Shown: positions 53,208 through 62,576 of the stretch, piece after piece
Layout of the letters: every line of letters begins with the position of its first letter
Position numbering within the stretch: the first letter of the stretch is position 1
Source of the DNA: Bacillus rubiinfantis
GTDB lineage: Bacteria; Bacillota; Bacilli; Bacillales; Cytobacillaceae
DNA length: 64,000 nucleotides
Assembly: GCA_000752035.1 (NCBI GenBank)
Contig: CCFE01000024.1
Coordinates: 496,001-560,000 of the forward strand
Direction: 5' to 3'
Made by a program: the position numbers and the translations under genes
Notes under the pieces: generated by a model
The model's database searches: none
What the model saw: only the letters and a program-made list of their open reading frames with translations
Told to the model about the DNA's origin: nothing

Positions 53208-54191
53208 TTATTTTCCAATAAACATTTGAGACCAATGCTTTCCTGCTGTTTCAAAACCAACCCCGATATGGGTATATTTTGTACTTAGAATATTCGCACG
53301 ATGTCCTTCACTATTCATCCATGCGTTCACCACTTCCTGTGGTGTCCGTTGGCCTTGGGCAATATTTTCACCAGCAGCCTTATAGGTAACACCGAAGTCC
53401 CGCATCATATCAAACGGTGAACCATATGTCGGGCTCGTATGTGAAAAATAATGGTTCTGCTGCATATCATCAGCTTTTTTCTGGGCAACACCGCTTAATT
53501 GTGTATCCATCTTCAAATTCGCTAGTCCTTTTTTTCTTCGTTCAGCATTTGTTAAATCAACAACCTGTTGTGCATATTGACTGATGGTTCCCGTTTGTCC
53601 ACCAGTTTGTTGCTGGTTTGTTTGCTGTGTTTGATTTTGTGGCTGTTGTGTTTGCTTTGCCTGTTGTGATTGATCCGCTGACTTCGTGTCTTGCTTTGGA
53701 ACTTGTTTTGGCACCGGCTGGGTTTGTTCTGGTGCGGCATGTTGCACCGGCGGCTTTATTATTTGTGCCTGTTGCCCAAAATACGGTGCAAATGGTGTAA
53801 GCACATTTGTATTGATTCTTTCACCCGGATTAATCGGGATATATTGATACTTCGCATCCTCCACTAGCACTGCTCTCGTATGCGGATAGTTATCACTATT
53901 TTTATTGGTATTATAGGCAGATATCATGTCATCACTATTACGTTTCCGCTTATTACCAAGTAGATTGTCATCAAGATTATCATTGTTTCGAATCTCGTTC
54001 ATATTAATATTGTCATTTCGGACATTGCGCATATCATTTAAGTCATCATGACGATCCTTGAAGTTAACACCAATGGTTCCGTTTTCGTTATCATTCATCT
54101 CATTCAATTCGGAACGATCCTGATTATTACATGCTGCTAAGCCAAGCGTAAGAATTGCCGTCATACAAAATCCTGCTGTTTTTCTTATCAA
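53208..54191 (-). CDS. CAP/SCP-domain lipoprotein (YkwD-like)
   Basis: 327 residues. TTG start at 54191 gives signal peptide MIRKTAGFCMTAILTLGLAAC with a clear lipobox LAAC, so the mature protein is membrane-anchored outside. Next comes an Asn/Asp-rich low-complexity stretch, then a Pro/Gln-rich linker and a C-terminal CAP domain of about 115 residues with HYFSHTSP and the GENIAQGQ and NSEGHRANIL motifs. Related YkwD/SafA-associated proteins are found in spore or cell-wall layers. Enzymatic role not established. Confidence 0.87.
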   Translation of the reverse strand: MIRKTAGFCMTAILTLGLAACNNQDRSELNEMNDNENGTIGVNFKDRHDDLNDMRNVRNDNINMNEIRNNDNLDDNLLGNKRKRNSDDMISAYNTNKNSDNYPHTRAVLVEDAKYQYIPINPGERINTNVLTPFAPYFGQQAQIIKPPVQHAAPEQTQPVPKQVPKQDTKSADQSQQAKQTQQPQNQTQQTNQQQTGGQTGTISQYAQQVVDLTNAERRKKGLANLKMDTQLSGVAQKKADDMQQNHYFSHTSPTYGSPFDMMRDFGVTYKAAGENIAQGQRTPQEVVNAWMNSEGHRANILSTKYTHIGVGFETAGKHWSQMFIGK

Positions 54192-54311
54192 ATTGAAGCC
54201 CCCCTTTTGCAAAAAGATTTCTTCTTGCACTACTATTTTTTTATCTTTTCACAAAAAGTATTTATGGAAATAAACGTCTAAAAGGATGAGATTCAGGGCA
54301 AAAAAAAAACA

Positions 54312-54324
54312 GGTGCCAGGCACC
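54312..54324 (-). terminator. yhbH terminator
   Basis: GGTGC-CAG-GCACC hairpin then TGTTTTTTTTT on the minus strand, just past the yhbH stop. Confidence 0.7.
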
Positions 54325-54330
54325 CATTTA

Positions 54331-55500
54331 TTACGCATATATTTTATCTTCTTCTTTTTGAAAGAAGCTTTTCATGGCGTGGAAAACATCAGCTTTTTGC
54401 TTAAGGATATAGTGGCGAAAGCGGTCATCCTTAATATTTTTATATGCAGTCATTAATGTTGAATGCCGGTTGTACTGGTTGACCTCACCGTAGCCGAACA
54501 TGTTAGAGATTTTCATTAGTTCTTCTACCAGTTTTACACAGCGGGCATTATCGGAGGTTAAATTATCACCGTCAGAAAAATGGAATGGATAGATATTAAA
54601 TTTCCGTGGGTGATATTTCATATCGATGATTTCTAACGCCTTGCGGTAGGCAGATGAACAAATCGTCCCGCCACTCTCGCCTTTCGTGAAGAAATCTTCT
54701 TCCGAAACTACCTTTGCTTCCGTGTGGTGGGCAATAAACTCAATTTCGACTGTTTCGTATTTTGTTCGTAAGAATCGGGTCATCCAAAAGAAAAAGCTTC
54801 GTGCCATATACTTCTCCCAAATTCCCATGGAACCGCTCGTGTCCATCATCGCAATCACTACTGCCTTTGAATCTGGTTTCACCACCTCATTCCATGTTTT
54901 AAATTTTAAATCTTCTTTGTAAATCGGGTGGAAACCTGGTTTGCCGCTCATGGCATTACGCTTAAAAGCCGCCTTCATGGTCCGTTTTTTATCAATATTT
55001 CCCATAAGTCCGGTTTTGCGAATATCGTTAAACTCGATATTTTCAACAAGATGTTCCTGTTCTTCTTTTCGTTTTAAATTAGGCAGCTCTAGCTGTTTAA
55101 ATAAGGCTTCTTCGAGTTCCATTAGCGACACTTCTGCCTCAAAATAATCTTCTCCAGCCTGGTCTCCTGCCCCCTGCCCTTTACCTGGACCTTTCTGTCC
55201 GCTTGCCCCATCGCGTGCAACTACATCACCAACTTGGCTGTCACCGTCCCCTTGGCCAACATGCTTATTTTTATCATAATTATAGCGAATTTTATATTCG
55301 TCTAAGGAACGAATTGGAATCTTCACCACATCGCGACCATTAGACATGATTATGCTTTCCTCAGTTATTAGATCTGGTAAATTATTACGAATGGCCTCTT
55401 GAACTTTTTCCTGGTGGCGCTGCTGGTCATCGTGGCCTTTACGATGGAGGGACCAATCTTCTTTCGAAATGACAAACTGATGATTATTATTGACCGTCAT
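54331..55500 (-). CDS. yhbH: Sporulation protein YhbH (DUF444)
   Basis: 389 residues. DUF444 with a von Willebrand-A-like metal site MMDTSGSMG near residue 225 and YPFHFSDGDNLTS near 320; a Gly/Gln-rich linker (about 95-120) lies between domains. ATG 55500 has GGAGGG 6 bases upstream. In E. coli the orthologue YeaH acts with YeaG (PrkA). It lies just downstream of prkA on the same strand, separated by a terminator, as in B. subtilis. Confidence 0.94.
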   Translation of the reverse strand: MTVNNNHQFVISKEDWSLHRKGHDDQQRHQEKVQEAIRNNLPDLITEESIIMSNGRDVVKIPIRSLDEYKIRYNYDKNKHVGQGDGDSQVGDVVARDGASGQKGPGKGQGAGDQAGEDYFEAEVSLMELEEALFKQLELPNLKRKEEQEHLVENIEFNDIRKTGLMGNIDKKRTMKAAFKRNAMSGKPGFHPIYKEDLKFKTWNEVVKPDSKAVVIAMMDTSGSMGIWEKYMARSFFFWMTRFLRTKYETVEIEFIAHHTEAKVVSEEDFFTKGESGGTICSSAYRKALEIIDMKYHPRKFNIYPFHFSDGDNLTSDNARCVKLVEELMKISNMFGYGEVNQYNRHSTLMTAYKNIKDDRFRHYILKQKADVFHAMKSFFQKEEDKIYA

Positions 55501-55712
55501 ATAAAGCCCTCCTTTAATTATTTTTCTAAAATCATGCACATTTTTTTGCCATAGACATACAATAACGCGAATGCACATTTTCGTTGAAAAGATAGATTAC
55601 TTTATCCTATGCAGAAATAGAGAATAATTTACAAATAATTTAGACAATTGGTTTGTCCGCCTATAAAAATGGACAAGACTTCAACTAAAGAAGCGCTTTT
55701 GTAAAAAAAACA

Positions 55713-55735
55713 GACTGGCAGAGTATCCGCCAGTC
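55713..55735 (-). terminator. prkA terminator
   Basis: 7-bp stem GACTGGC / GCCAGTC, then TGTTTTTTTT on the minus strand. Confidence 0.8.
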
Positions 55736-55755
55736 CTTCCTTTCTCATACAACCT

Positions 55756-57651
55756 TTATCGATTTAATAAGCTGCCAACATAGCGTAATAAATCATTTGC
55801 AGATGTTGAATTATAGCCATACTCATCAATGAGGCGGGCCACAACCTCGTTAATTTTCTTTAACTGTTGCTCATCTGGTGTCTTTGTCGATGTGGTAATT
55901 TTTACAACATCCTTTAGGTCTGCAAACAATTTTTTCTGAATTGCTTCGCGGAGGCGGTCATGTGAATTGTAATCGAATCGCTTTCCTTTACGGGCAAAGG
56001 CAGAAATTCTGATTAGTATTTCTTCCCTAAATGCCTTCTTCGCATTTTCAGAAATGCCAATTTGTTCTTCAATCGATCGCATTAATTTTTCATCTGGATT
56101 GATCTCTTCACCGGTTAATGGGTCACGCAGTTTTGCTTTATTGCAATACGCCTCGACATTATCGAGATAATTATCCATGAGTGTTTTCGCTGATTCTTCG
56201 TACGAGTACACAAACGCCTTTTGTACTTCCTTTTTGGCAATATTATCATATTCTTTTCGCGCTAGTGAGATAAAGTTCATGTAGCGTTCACGCAGCTCGG
56301 CTGTAATCGACGGGTGCTGGTCGAGCCCATCCTTCAATGACCTTAGTACATCAAGTGCATTAATCGATGGCACCTCTTTACGGATGATAGTCGAAGAAAT
56401 GCGGTTAATTACATAGCGCGGATCAATGCCGCTCATCCCTTCATCCTGATACTCCTTCTTGAGTTCCTCCAGATCAGCCGAATTGTAGCCTTCTACACTT
56501 TCACCATCATACAAACGCATTTTCTTGATTAGGTCGATATCACCTTTTTTCGGTTCCTTTAAGCGTGTAAGGATCGTGAACATGGCTGCAACTTTCAAAG
56601 TATGCGGTGCAATATGAACATCAGCCACATCACTTTCACGAATCATTTTTTCATAAATTCTCTCTTCCTGGGACACTTTTAAATTATACGGGATTGGCAT
56701 GACAATAATTCGGGAATGGAGTGCTTCGTTTTTCTTATTGGAGATAAAAGAGCGGTATTCTGTTTCATTTGTGTGAGCGACAATTAATTCATCGGCACTA
56801 ATGAGTGCAAATCGGCCTGCTTTAAAATTTCCTTCCTGTGTCAACGACAACAGATGCCAGAGAAATTTTTCATCACATTTCAACATTTCTTGGAATTCCA
56901 TCATCCCGCGATTGGCTTTATTTAACTCACCATCAAAGCGGTAGGCACGCGGGTCTGATTCAGAACCATATTCTGCAATCGTTGAAAAATCAATACTTCC
57001 CGTTAAATCAGCAATATCCTGCGACTTTGGGTCTGATGGACTAAAGGTTCCGATTCCTACCCGCTTATCTTCTGAAAAGAAGATCCTTTCTACAAGTACA
57101 TCCTCAATTCTGCCGCCATATTCCTGCTCAAGCCTCATCATGTTCAGTGGCGAGAGATTGCCCTCAATTCTAATGCCATACTCATCATAGAAGTCCTGCC
57201 TTAAATGATGTGGGATTAAATGGAGCGGGTCTTCATGCATCGGACAGCCCTTAATGGCAAATACGGAGCCGCGATCGTTATGCGAATATTTTTCCAATCC
57301 TCGCTTTAACATCGTAACAAGAGTTGATTTACCACCGCTAACTGGGCCCATTAACAACAAGATTCGCTTTCTTACGTCCAGCCTTTTGGCTGCTGGATGG
57401 AAATATTCCTCTACCAGCCGTTCTAATGCTTCCTCTAAACCAAATAATTCACTGCTGAAAAAATTATACTTTTTGCTGCCGTTAACCTCTTCAATTCCCG
57501 CGTCTTTGATCATATTGTATACACGTGAATGTGCTGATTGTGCAACCCATGGCTTCTCTTTTAGCAGTTCCAAATAATCGGCAAATGTGCCTTCCCAGCG
57601 TAGTTTTTCTTCTTCTTCTCGAGATCTTTCAATTTTTTTTAAAATATCCAT
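55756..57651 (-). CDS. prkA: PrkA (AAA+ serine protein kinase/protease)
   Basis: 631 residues. AAA+ Walker A GPVSGGKST near 102, arginine-finger region and C-terminal PrkA kinase-like domain. In B. subtilis PrkA is sporulation-associated; recent work describes Lon-like protease activity, and it is a Hanks-type-like kinase by older reports. ATG 57651. Its terminator at 55713 precedes the yhbH gene. SpoVR lies 18 kb away. Confidence 0.94.
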   Translation of the reverse strand: MDILKKIERSREEEEKLRWEGTFADYLELLKEKPWVAQSAHSRVYNMIKDAGIEEVNGSKKYNFFSSELFGLEEALERLVEEYFHPAAKRLDVRKRILLLMGPVSGGKSTLVTMLKRGLEKYSHNDRGSVFAIKGCPMHEDPLHLIPHHLRQDFYDEYGIRIEGNLSPLNMMRLEQEYGGRIEDVLVERIFFSEDKRVGIGTFSPSDPKSQDIADLTGSIDFSTIAEYGSESDPRAYRFDGELNKANRGMMEFQEMLKCDEKFLWHLLSLTQEGNFKAGRFALISADELIVAHTNETEYRSFISNKKNEALHSRIIVMPIPYNLKVSQEERIYEKMIRESDVADVHIAPHTLKVAAMFTILTRLKEPKKGDIDLIKKMRLYDGESVEGYNSADLEELKKEYQDEGMSGIDPRYVINRISSTIIRKEVPSINALDVLRSLKDGLDQHPSITAELRERYMNFISLARKEYDNIAKKEVQKAFVYSYEESAKTLMDNYLDNVEAYCNKAKLRDPLTGEEINPDEKLMRSIEEQIGISENAKKAFREEILIRISAFARKGKRFDYNSHDRLREAIQKKLFADLKDVVKITTSTKTPDEQQLKKINEVVARLIDEYGYNSTSANDLLRYVGSLLNR

Positions 57652-57853
57652 GAATACCCTCCCCCTGTGCTTGATCAGAGACGATTAATATACTGTATGC
57701 ACAGGATCATTTGAACATGCGTGACCAAGACGTATTCCTTCTTTACTTTTTTTCTATTCCGTCTATCTTGGTCTTTTCATTTTCTTTAGATAAGCTATAA
57801 TAAAACTATAAACAATTTGCTGATAATGATATCGAAAGGGGATTTACATAGAA

Positions 57854-57946
57854 ATGAAATTATTTCTAGTACTCTGCGTGATGGCTTCTTTTTTAGCTGC
57901 CATCTTGACCTCAGGATTTAATGACAAACCAGGGAAAAATAATTAG
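57854..57946 (+). CDS. Small secreted or membrane peptide ORF
   Basis: 30 residues, ATG 57854 after AAAGGGG with 12-base spacing. Opens MKLFLVLCVMASFLAAIL, a signal-like hydrophobic segment, and ends in DKPGKNN. A terminator follows the stop, and a TATAAT box is at 57797-57802, so a short transcript is plausible. The 365-base gap between prkA and trmL holds nothing else. Confidence 0.45.
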   Translation: MKLFLVLCVMASFLAAILTSGFNDKPGKNN

Positions 57947-57953
57947 TATGAGA

Positions 57954-57981
57954 AAAGACCGCATCTTAATAAGCGGTCTTT
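57954..57981. terminator. Bidirectional terminator
   Basis: 9-bp stem AAAGACCGC / GCGGTCTTT with T-rich flank on both strands; serves the small ORF and trmL. Confidence 0.78.
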
Positions 57982-58015
57982 ATTTTAGTTTAGATTTAGT
58001 TTTATGATTGGAGGC

Positions 58016-58507
58016 CTAATATTCAGGCCCTTTGCTAATTAAGTTCGGATAGTTTTGCTGCCGTAAAGCTTCATATACAAGAATTGCTGCCGTATTAGAC
58101 AAATTAAGCGAACGGACATTCGTATTCATTGGAATTCGCAAAACACGATCATAGTTTTGTTCAATAACGCCTTTTGGCAGTCCATTTGTTTCACGGCCAA
58201 AAATAAAATAATAATCCTTCTCCAAATCGCTATAATCAAAGGAACTATGCGGTTTTTCACCAAACGTCTCAATATAGTAAAATTCACCGCCAGCATTCTT
58301 TTCAAAAAATTCATCTAATGAATCATAGTAAACAATATTGACGAACTCCCAATAGTCTAACCCGGCTCTTTTTAACATTTTATCATCAGTGGAAAAGCCT
58401 AATGGCCGAATCAAGTGTAAAGTTGTGTCAGTAGCTGCACAAGTGCGGGCAATGTTTCCAGTATTGGCGGGAATCTCTGGTTGATATAAAACAACATGCA
58501 ATGACAT
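58016..58507 (-). CDS. trmL: tRNA (cytidine/uridine-34 2'-O)-methyltransferase TrmL
   Basis: 163 residues, SPOUT class. Trefoil-knot SAM motifs FGRETNGLP near 108 and IPMNTNVRSLNLSNTAAIL near 130, plus N-terminal PEIPANTGNIARTC. Methylates the wobble ribose in tRNA-Leu in known homologues. ATG 58507 has GAGGTG upstream. B. subtilis cspR is in the same gene group. Confidence 0.94.
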   Translation of the reverse strand: MSLHVVLYQPEIPANTGNIARTCAATDTTLHLIRPLGFSTDDKMLKRAGLDYWEFVNIVYYDSLDEFFEKNAGGEFYYIETFGEKPHSSFDYSDLEKDYYFIFGRETNGLPKGVIEQNYDRVLRIPMNTNVRSLNLSNTAAILVYEALRQQNYPNLISKGPEY

Positions 58508-58577
58508 AATTTCACCTCAGCTAAAAAACTCTACCTGCAATTATACCACTATCCGCCTACTGTTCAAGAATAACCTG

Positions 58578-59450
58578 TTAGCCGTCAATAATGGTAAAGA
58601 ATCTATACTGGATATTTGGAGTGTAAGCGGAAGAATCTTCGTAGGCCCAATACCTCATCCGGCTGTTATACGTATTGGCATTGACTAACGGCATCCCGAA
58701 GGCATCCTTACCAGTAACAATCGTATTATGATTGAATCTGCCATCGCCTTCAAAATCGTAGCAAATAATATCTCCGAGCATCAGCTGGTCGGGGCTGCTG
58801 ACTTGTTTTGCTCTAAGGCCTGTTTTCGAGGTACTTAGATAGTTTTTTAATGCGTGAGCGACAGCCCAGCTATAACTCCAATTGGTATGCTGGTACCACC
58901 AGCCCACGCCGCGGTTTGGCTGCCCTCTCATCGGTGACCCGCCTGCCCTTAAACATTGAGAAATATAATTGGTACAATTATTCTCAAACTTTTGGTATGC
59001 TGGGTTATACGTATTCCACCAGCGTTCCGCATATTGAACTGCTTTTAGCCGATTGTATTGAAAACTAGAACGTTCTTCAAGGTTATCTGCCACAAGAGAA
59101 ACTTCTTCATCGTTAGTTGACAAGAGCGGAGGCGGTACTGCCGTATCGGAAATTAACTCACTTTTAAATAATTTTGCAATTCTTTCCTCAGCCTCTTCTT
59201 CGATATAAAGTTGCCCTTTTTGTTTAATCAAGTATTGATAATGAGCAAGATATTTCACGTGCTGAAATTTATTATCATTTGATGTTTCGATAATATTTCC
59301 CGCTGCTTTTACTTTAACAATTTCCGCTGATCGTTTTTCTAAGGATTGTAGCTTTTTCTCAGCTTTGGAAAATGATTCTTGGCGGTAGGCTGTACTGCTG
59401 AAAAACTGTTGAACTCTAGCATCAAACAATTCCTGAAGCGTTTTTTTCAT
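58578..59450 (-). CDS. yhbB: Putative amidase-domain protein (YhbB)
   Basis: 290 residues. The C-terminal amidase_6 domain carries NNCTNYISQC (catalytic Cys near 158) and FNHNTIV (His). The N-terminal 120 residues are helical and charged. No clear signal peptide, unlike many amidase_6 proteins, so location is unclear. Neighbours trmL and queG match the B. subtilis yhbA-yhbB group. Substrate not known; a peptidoglycan link is inferred. Confidence 0.85.
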   Translation of the reverse strand: MKKTLQELFDARVQQFFSSTAYRQESFSKAEKKLQSLEKRSAEIVKVKAAGNIIETSNDNKFQHVKYLAHYQYLIKQKGQLYIEEEAEERIAKLFKSELISDTAVPPPLLSTNDEEVSLVADNLEERSSFQYNRLKAVQYAERWWNTYNPAYQKFENNCTNYISQCLRAGGSPMRGQPNRGVGWWYQHTNWSYSWAVAHALKNYLSTSKTGLRAKQVSSPDQLMLGDIICYDFEGDGRFNHNTIVTGKDAFGMPLVNANTYNSRMRYWAYEDSSAYTPNIQYRFFTIIDG

Positions 59451-59533
59451 ACTACAATCACTCCTTTCTCTTCATTCATATGAAGAAAAGGAGGAATTAG
59501 CAGTAAAAAAATGCAGTTATTTCCTTTCACCTA

Positions 59534-60664
59534 TTATTCCATGAAATCTAACCCTTTTTCAATTTCCTGAATAACGACAGGGTCTGTTTCCCGATGTTTT
59601 GCTTTTTTTAGTGCTTCGAATGCAGTTTCACCGCCAATTTTCCCGAGCGCCCAGGCGGCGGTGCCTTTAGCAACAGGGTTGATTTCATTTTCTAATATAC
59701 TTGTTAAATCTGCGATTGCTGTTTCATCTTTAAAATGAGCCAAGGCAATCATGGCATTGCGTTGAATCGGTTTTTTCCCCCGCCACGAACCGGCCACCTT
59801 GCCAAACGTTAGTTTAAATTCACGATTACTTAAGTGAAGAATTGGTTTTAATAGCGGTTTTGCTATTTCTGGATCCGGTTCCAATTCAGAGTGAAAATGA
59901 AAGTCCTTCCCTTTGTTATGTGGACAAGCTGTTTGACAAGAATCACAACCATAAATACGGTTTCCGATTTTGTCACGGAATTCATCGGGAATTAGGTCTT
60001 TTGTTTGTGTTAAAAAAGAGATACAACGCTTGGCATTGATTTGCCCCCCTTGGACTAATGCCCCAGTAGGACAGGCATCTAAACATTTGGTGCATGTACC
60101 GCATTGTTCTTCAATGGGGGTGTCAGGTGGAAATGGAATGGTTGTCATCATTTCCCCAATATATACATAAGAACCAAATTCAGGGGTAATTACTGCACAG
60201 TTTTTCCCACTCCAACCAATTCCAGCGCGAACAGCAACTGCTCTATCTGATAGTTCCCCTGTATCAACCATTGATTTAAGGCGCGCATTCGGGACCTTAC
60301 TTAGAATAAATTCTTCTAATTTTTGCAGTCGATCCTTGAGAACATGGTGATAGTCCAATCCCCAGGAAGCACGGCAAAAAATCCCTCTTCTTTCCCCTTT
60401 TTTATTTTCAACGCGGATTTTCATTTTTGACGGGTAAGCAAGGGCAATTGAGATAATGGACGCAGCTTCTTGAAGTAGCATAGCAGGATTTGTCCTTTTT
60501 TCAACATCAGGTTCTTCGAATCCGGATTGATAGCCAAGCTCTTGTTGGCGAATCAAGCGACTTTTTAATTCTGTAAACGGATCAGCTGTCGTAAAACCAA
60601 TTTTATCAATACCAATGGTTTTACTGTAGGAGATGATGTCCGCTTTTAACTTATTTATATCCAC
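59534..60664 (-). CDS. queG: Epoxyqueuosine reductase QueG
   Basis: 376 residues. Two ferredoxin-type 4Fe-4S motifs: CGTCTKCLDACP near 187 and CDSCQTACP near 243, with N-terminal cobalamin-binding region and C-terminal HEAT-like repeats. Last step of queuosine synthesis in tRNA. GTG start at 60664 with GGGAGGGG 5 bases upstream. B. subtilis yhbA is the orthologue. Confidence 0.95.
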   Translation of the reverse strand: MDINKLKADIISYSKTIGIDKIGFTTADPFTELKSRLIRQQELGYQSGFEEPDVEKRTNPAMLLQEAASIISIALAYPSKMKIRVENKKGERRGIFCRASWGLDYHHVLKDRLQKLEEFILSKVPNARLKSMVDTGELSDRAVAVRAGIGWSGKNCAVITPEFGSYVYIGEMMTTIPFPPDTPIEEQCGTCTKCLDACPTGALVQGGQINAKRCISFLTQTKDLIPDEFRDKIGNRIYGCDSCQTACPHNKGKDFHFHSELEPDPEIAKPLLKPILHLSNREFKLTFGKVAGSWRGKKPIQRNAMIALAHFKDETAIADLTSILENEINPVAKGTAAWALGKIGGETAFEALKKAKHRETDPVVIQEIEKGLDFME

Positions 60665-60779
60665 AGATTCCCCTCCCTTGAATTAAATTGATTGATTTAT
60701 GATAAGGATATCAGGTGTCGAATTATTTGAAGTACAACTTATTATGATAAACTATTTTTAATGAAATTTGGAGGTGTGA

Positions 60780-61448
60780 ATGTTGGAAATCATTTTATCA
60801 ACAGAATTAACCGAACTGATTCCTAACTTTAAATTAGGTGTTATTGAGTATGAGCAGATTACAGTAGGGGATTCACCGCAAATGCTTAAGGGGCGGCTGC
60901 AACTTTTTCAAGAATCGCTTTATTTTGAGTTGGAGAACAAAAATGTAACGGAACTTCCAGGTATACAGGAATGGCGGGCAATCTTTAAACAGACCGGCAA
61001 GGATCCTAATCGATACCGCCACTCAGCAGAAGCATTATTTAGAAGGGTAAAAAAGCAGAATTATCTTGGATCGGTGAACAGTGCTACAGATTTAAATAAT
61101 TTTTTCTCATTACAATATCAGATTCCAATGGGGATTTATGATGTAGATTCTCTCAAGGGGCCAATCATTATCCGTATAGGTGAAGAAAATGAGGAATATC
61201 AAGGATTAAATGGCCGAGTTAATTCGTTACATAAATTAATTATTTCATCTGACGAAAATGGGCCTTTTGGAAGTCCTTTTGTTGATTCAGAAAGGTCTGC
61301 TGTCACGGTTCAAACCAAAAATGCCCTCCAATTACTTTATTTACAGCCATCATTATCACTTGAGGAGTCCACAAATCTTACGTCAGCAGTTATGAACATG
61401 TTCACCCAAATAAATGGCGGTGATGCTTCATTTACTATTATTGGATAA
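60780..61448 (+). CDS. B3/B4 (tRNA-editing-like) domain protein
   Basis: 222 residues. Shows the B3/B4 fold of the PheRS beta-subunit: IQEWRAIFKQTGKDPNRYRHSAEAL and GIYDVDSLKGPIIIR. Stand-alone forms occur in Bacillus; editing or regulation is unproven. ATG 60780 has GGAGG 5 bases upstream. Divergent from queG. Confidence 0.82.
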   Translation: MLEIILSTELTELIPNFKLGVIEYEQITVGDSPQMLKGRLQLFQESLYFELENKNVTELPGIQEWRAIFKQTGKDPNRYRHSAEALFRRVKKQNYLGSVNSATDLNNFFSLQYQIPMGIYDVDSLKGPIIIRIGEENEEYQGLNGRVNSLHKLIISSDENGPFGSPFVDSERSAVTVQTKNALQLLYLQPSLSLEESTNLTSAVMNMFTQINGGDASFTIIG

Positions 61449-61636
61449 AAATTAAACAATAAAAAACGCAATACATCGTTCATTTTGAAACAATATACTG
61501 CGTTGATCACTATATATAATTTGTTACACACTTGAATAAGGTTTATATCTTTCAGACTTTTATTATATTACTTGCTTTCCGTTAGTCCGTCAAGATTTTT
61601 TCGACATTTTTTGTCGAATTTCTTTCAACAAAAAGA

Positions 61637-61664
61637 AAAAGCTCGTTTTTCCGAGCTTTTTCCT
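61637..61664 (-). terminator. Terminator of the SDR gene
   Basis: 11-bp stem GAAAAAGCTCG / CGAGCTTTTTC, T run on the minus strand. Confidence 0.8.
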
Positions 61665-61677
61665 TATTCCATTTCGA

Positions 61678-62421
61678 TTATTGTGCTGTGTAACCGCCAT
61701 CTACTAATAAGTTTGCACCTGTTACAAATGATGACTCATCGCTAGCAAGGAACAACACACAGTTTGCTACTTCTTCAGGGCGTCCTAAACGGCCTACTGG
61801 ATGCAATGATTTTAGATGCTCTAACATTTCAGGGCTAAGACCATCTAAAATATTTGTTTCAATATAACCAGGACAAACAGCATTGAAGCGAATTCCTTTT
61901 TGTGCATATGTGACAGCTGCTGAACGTGTCATGTTAACAACTCCGCCCTTAGCTGCAGCATAAGCAGTAACAGAAGGTTGTCCAACGTGTCCTAGGATAG
62001 AAGCACAGTTAATAATGGAGCCGCCACCGACTTTCTCCATCTCTGGAATTGCATATTTGCTACAGAGGAATACACCTGTTAGATCAACGCTTAGAGTAAA
62101 ATTCCAGTCATCTAGGCTAACACAATCAAGATCTCCCATGTCACCAACACCAGCATTAGAGAAAAGGACATCTAATTTACCAAATGTATCAACGGTTTCT
62201 TTCATTAAATTCTTAACGTCTTCTTCTTTTGATACATCTGTTTTAACAAAAATGGCTTCGCCGCCTTGTTCTTTGATTTGGTTTACAACCATTTCACCTT
62301 TTTCTTGATTACGGGCAGCAACAACTACTTTTGCTCCTTCTTGTGCAAATAATAATGCAGTGCTTTCGCCAATCCCGAATGTTCCACCAGTAATTACGGC
62401 AACTTTATCTTGTAAGCGCAT
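61678..62421 (-). CDS. Short-chain dehydrogenase/reductase
   Basis: 247 residues, classical SDR. TGGTFGIG cofactor motif (near 12), SNAGVGD (NAG region), catalytic Ser in NCASILG and Tyr/Lys in YAAAKGG, then CPGYIETNI. NAD(P)-dependent alcohol/ketone chemistry; the substrate is unknown. Two adjacent ATGs at 62424 and 62421 are 5 and 8 bases from GGAGG; 62421 chosen. It is the first of three linked dehydrogenase genes. Confidence 0.88.
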   Translation of the reverse strand: MRLQDKVAVITGGTFGIGESTALLFAQEGAKVVVAARNQEKGEMVVNQIKEQGGEAIFVKTDVSKEEDVKNLMKETVDTFGKLDVLFSNAGVGDMGDLDCVSLDDWNFTLSVDLTGVFLCSKYAIPEMEKVGGGSIINCASILGHVGQPSVTAYAAAKGGVVNMTRSAAVTYAQKGIRFNAVCPGYIETNILDGLSPEMLEHLKSLHPVGRLGRPEEVANCVLFLASDESSFVTGANLLVDGGYTAQ

Positions 62422-62576
62422 CATGTATTCCTCCATTTACCGAGTTTAAGTTTTGTTTAAATACTTTGTGCGTAACATCACATTATCGATTACATTACTA
62501 TTATAAAAGCTATAAAATGGCTAGTCTTTATCTAAAATCGATAAACTTTTCTTTTTCATTTAGTTAAAACAGATAA

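Noticed and set aside
61599..61617. Hairpin TTCGACA / TGTCGAA near 61.6 kb
   Set aside because: Adjacent to a clear terminator and T-rich on both sides; no function can be supported.
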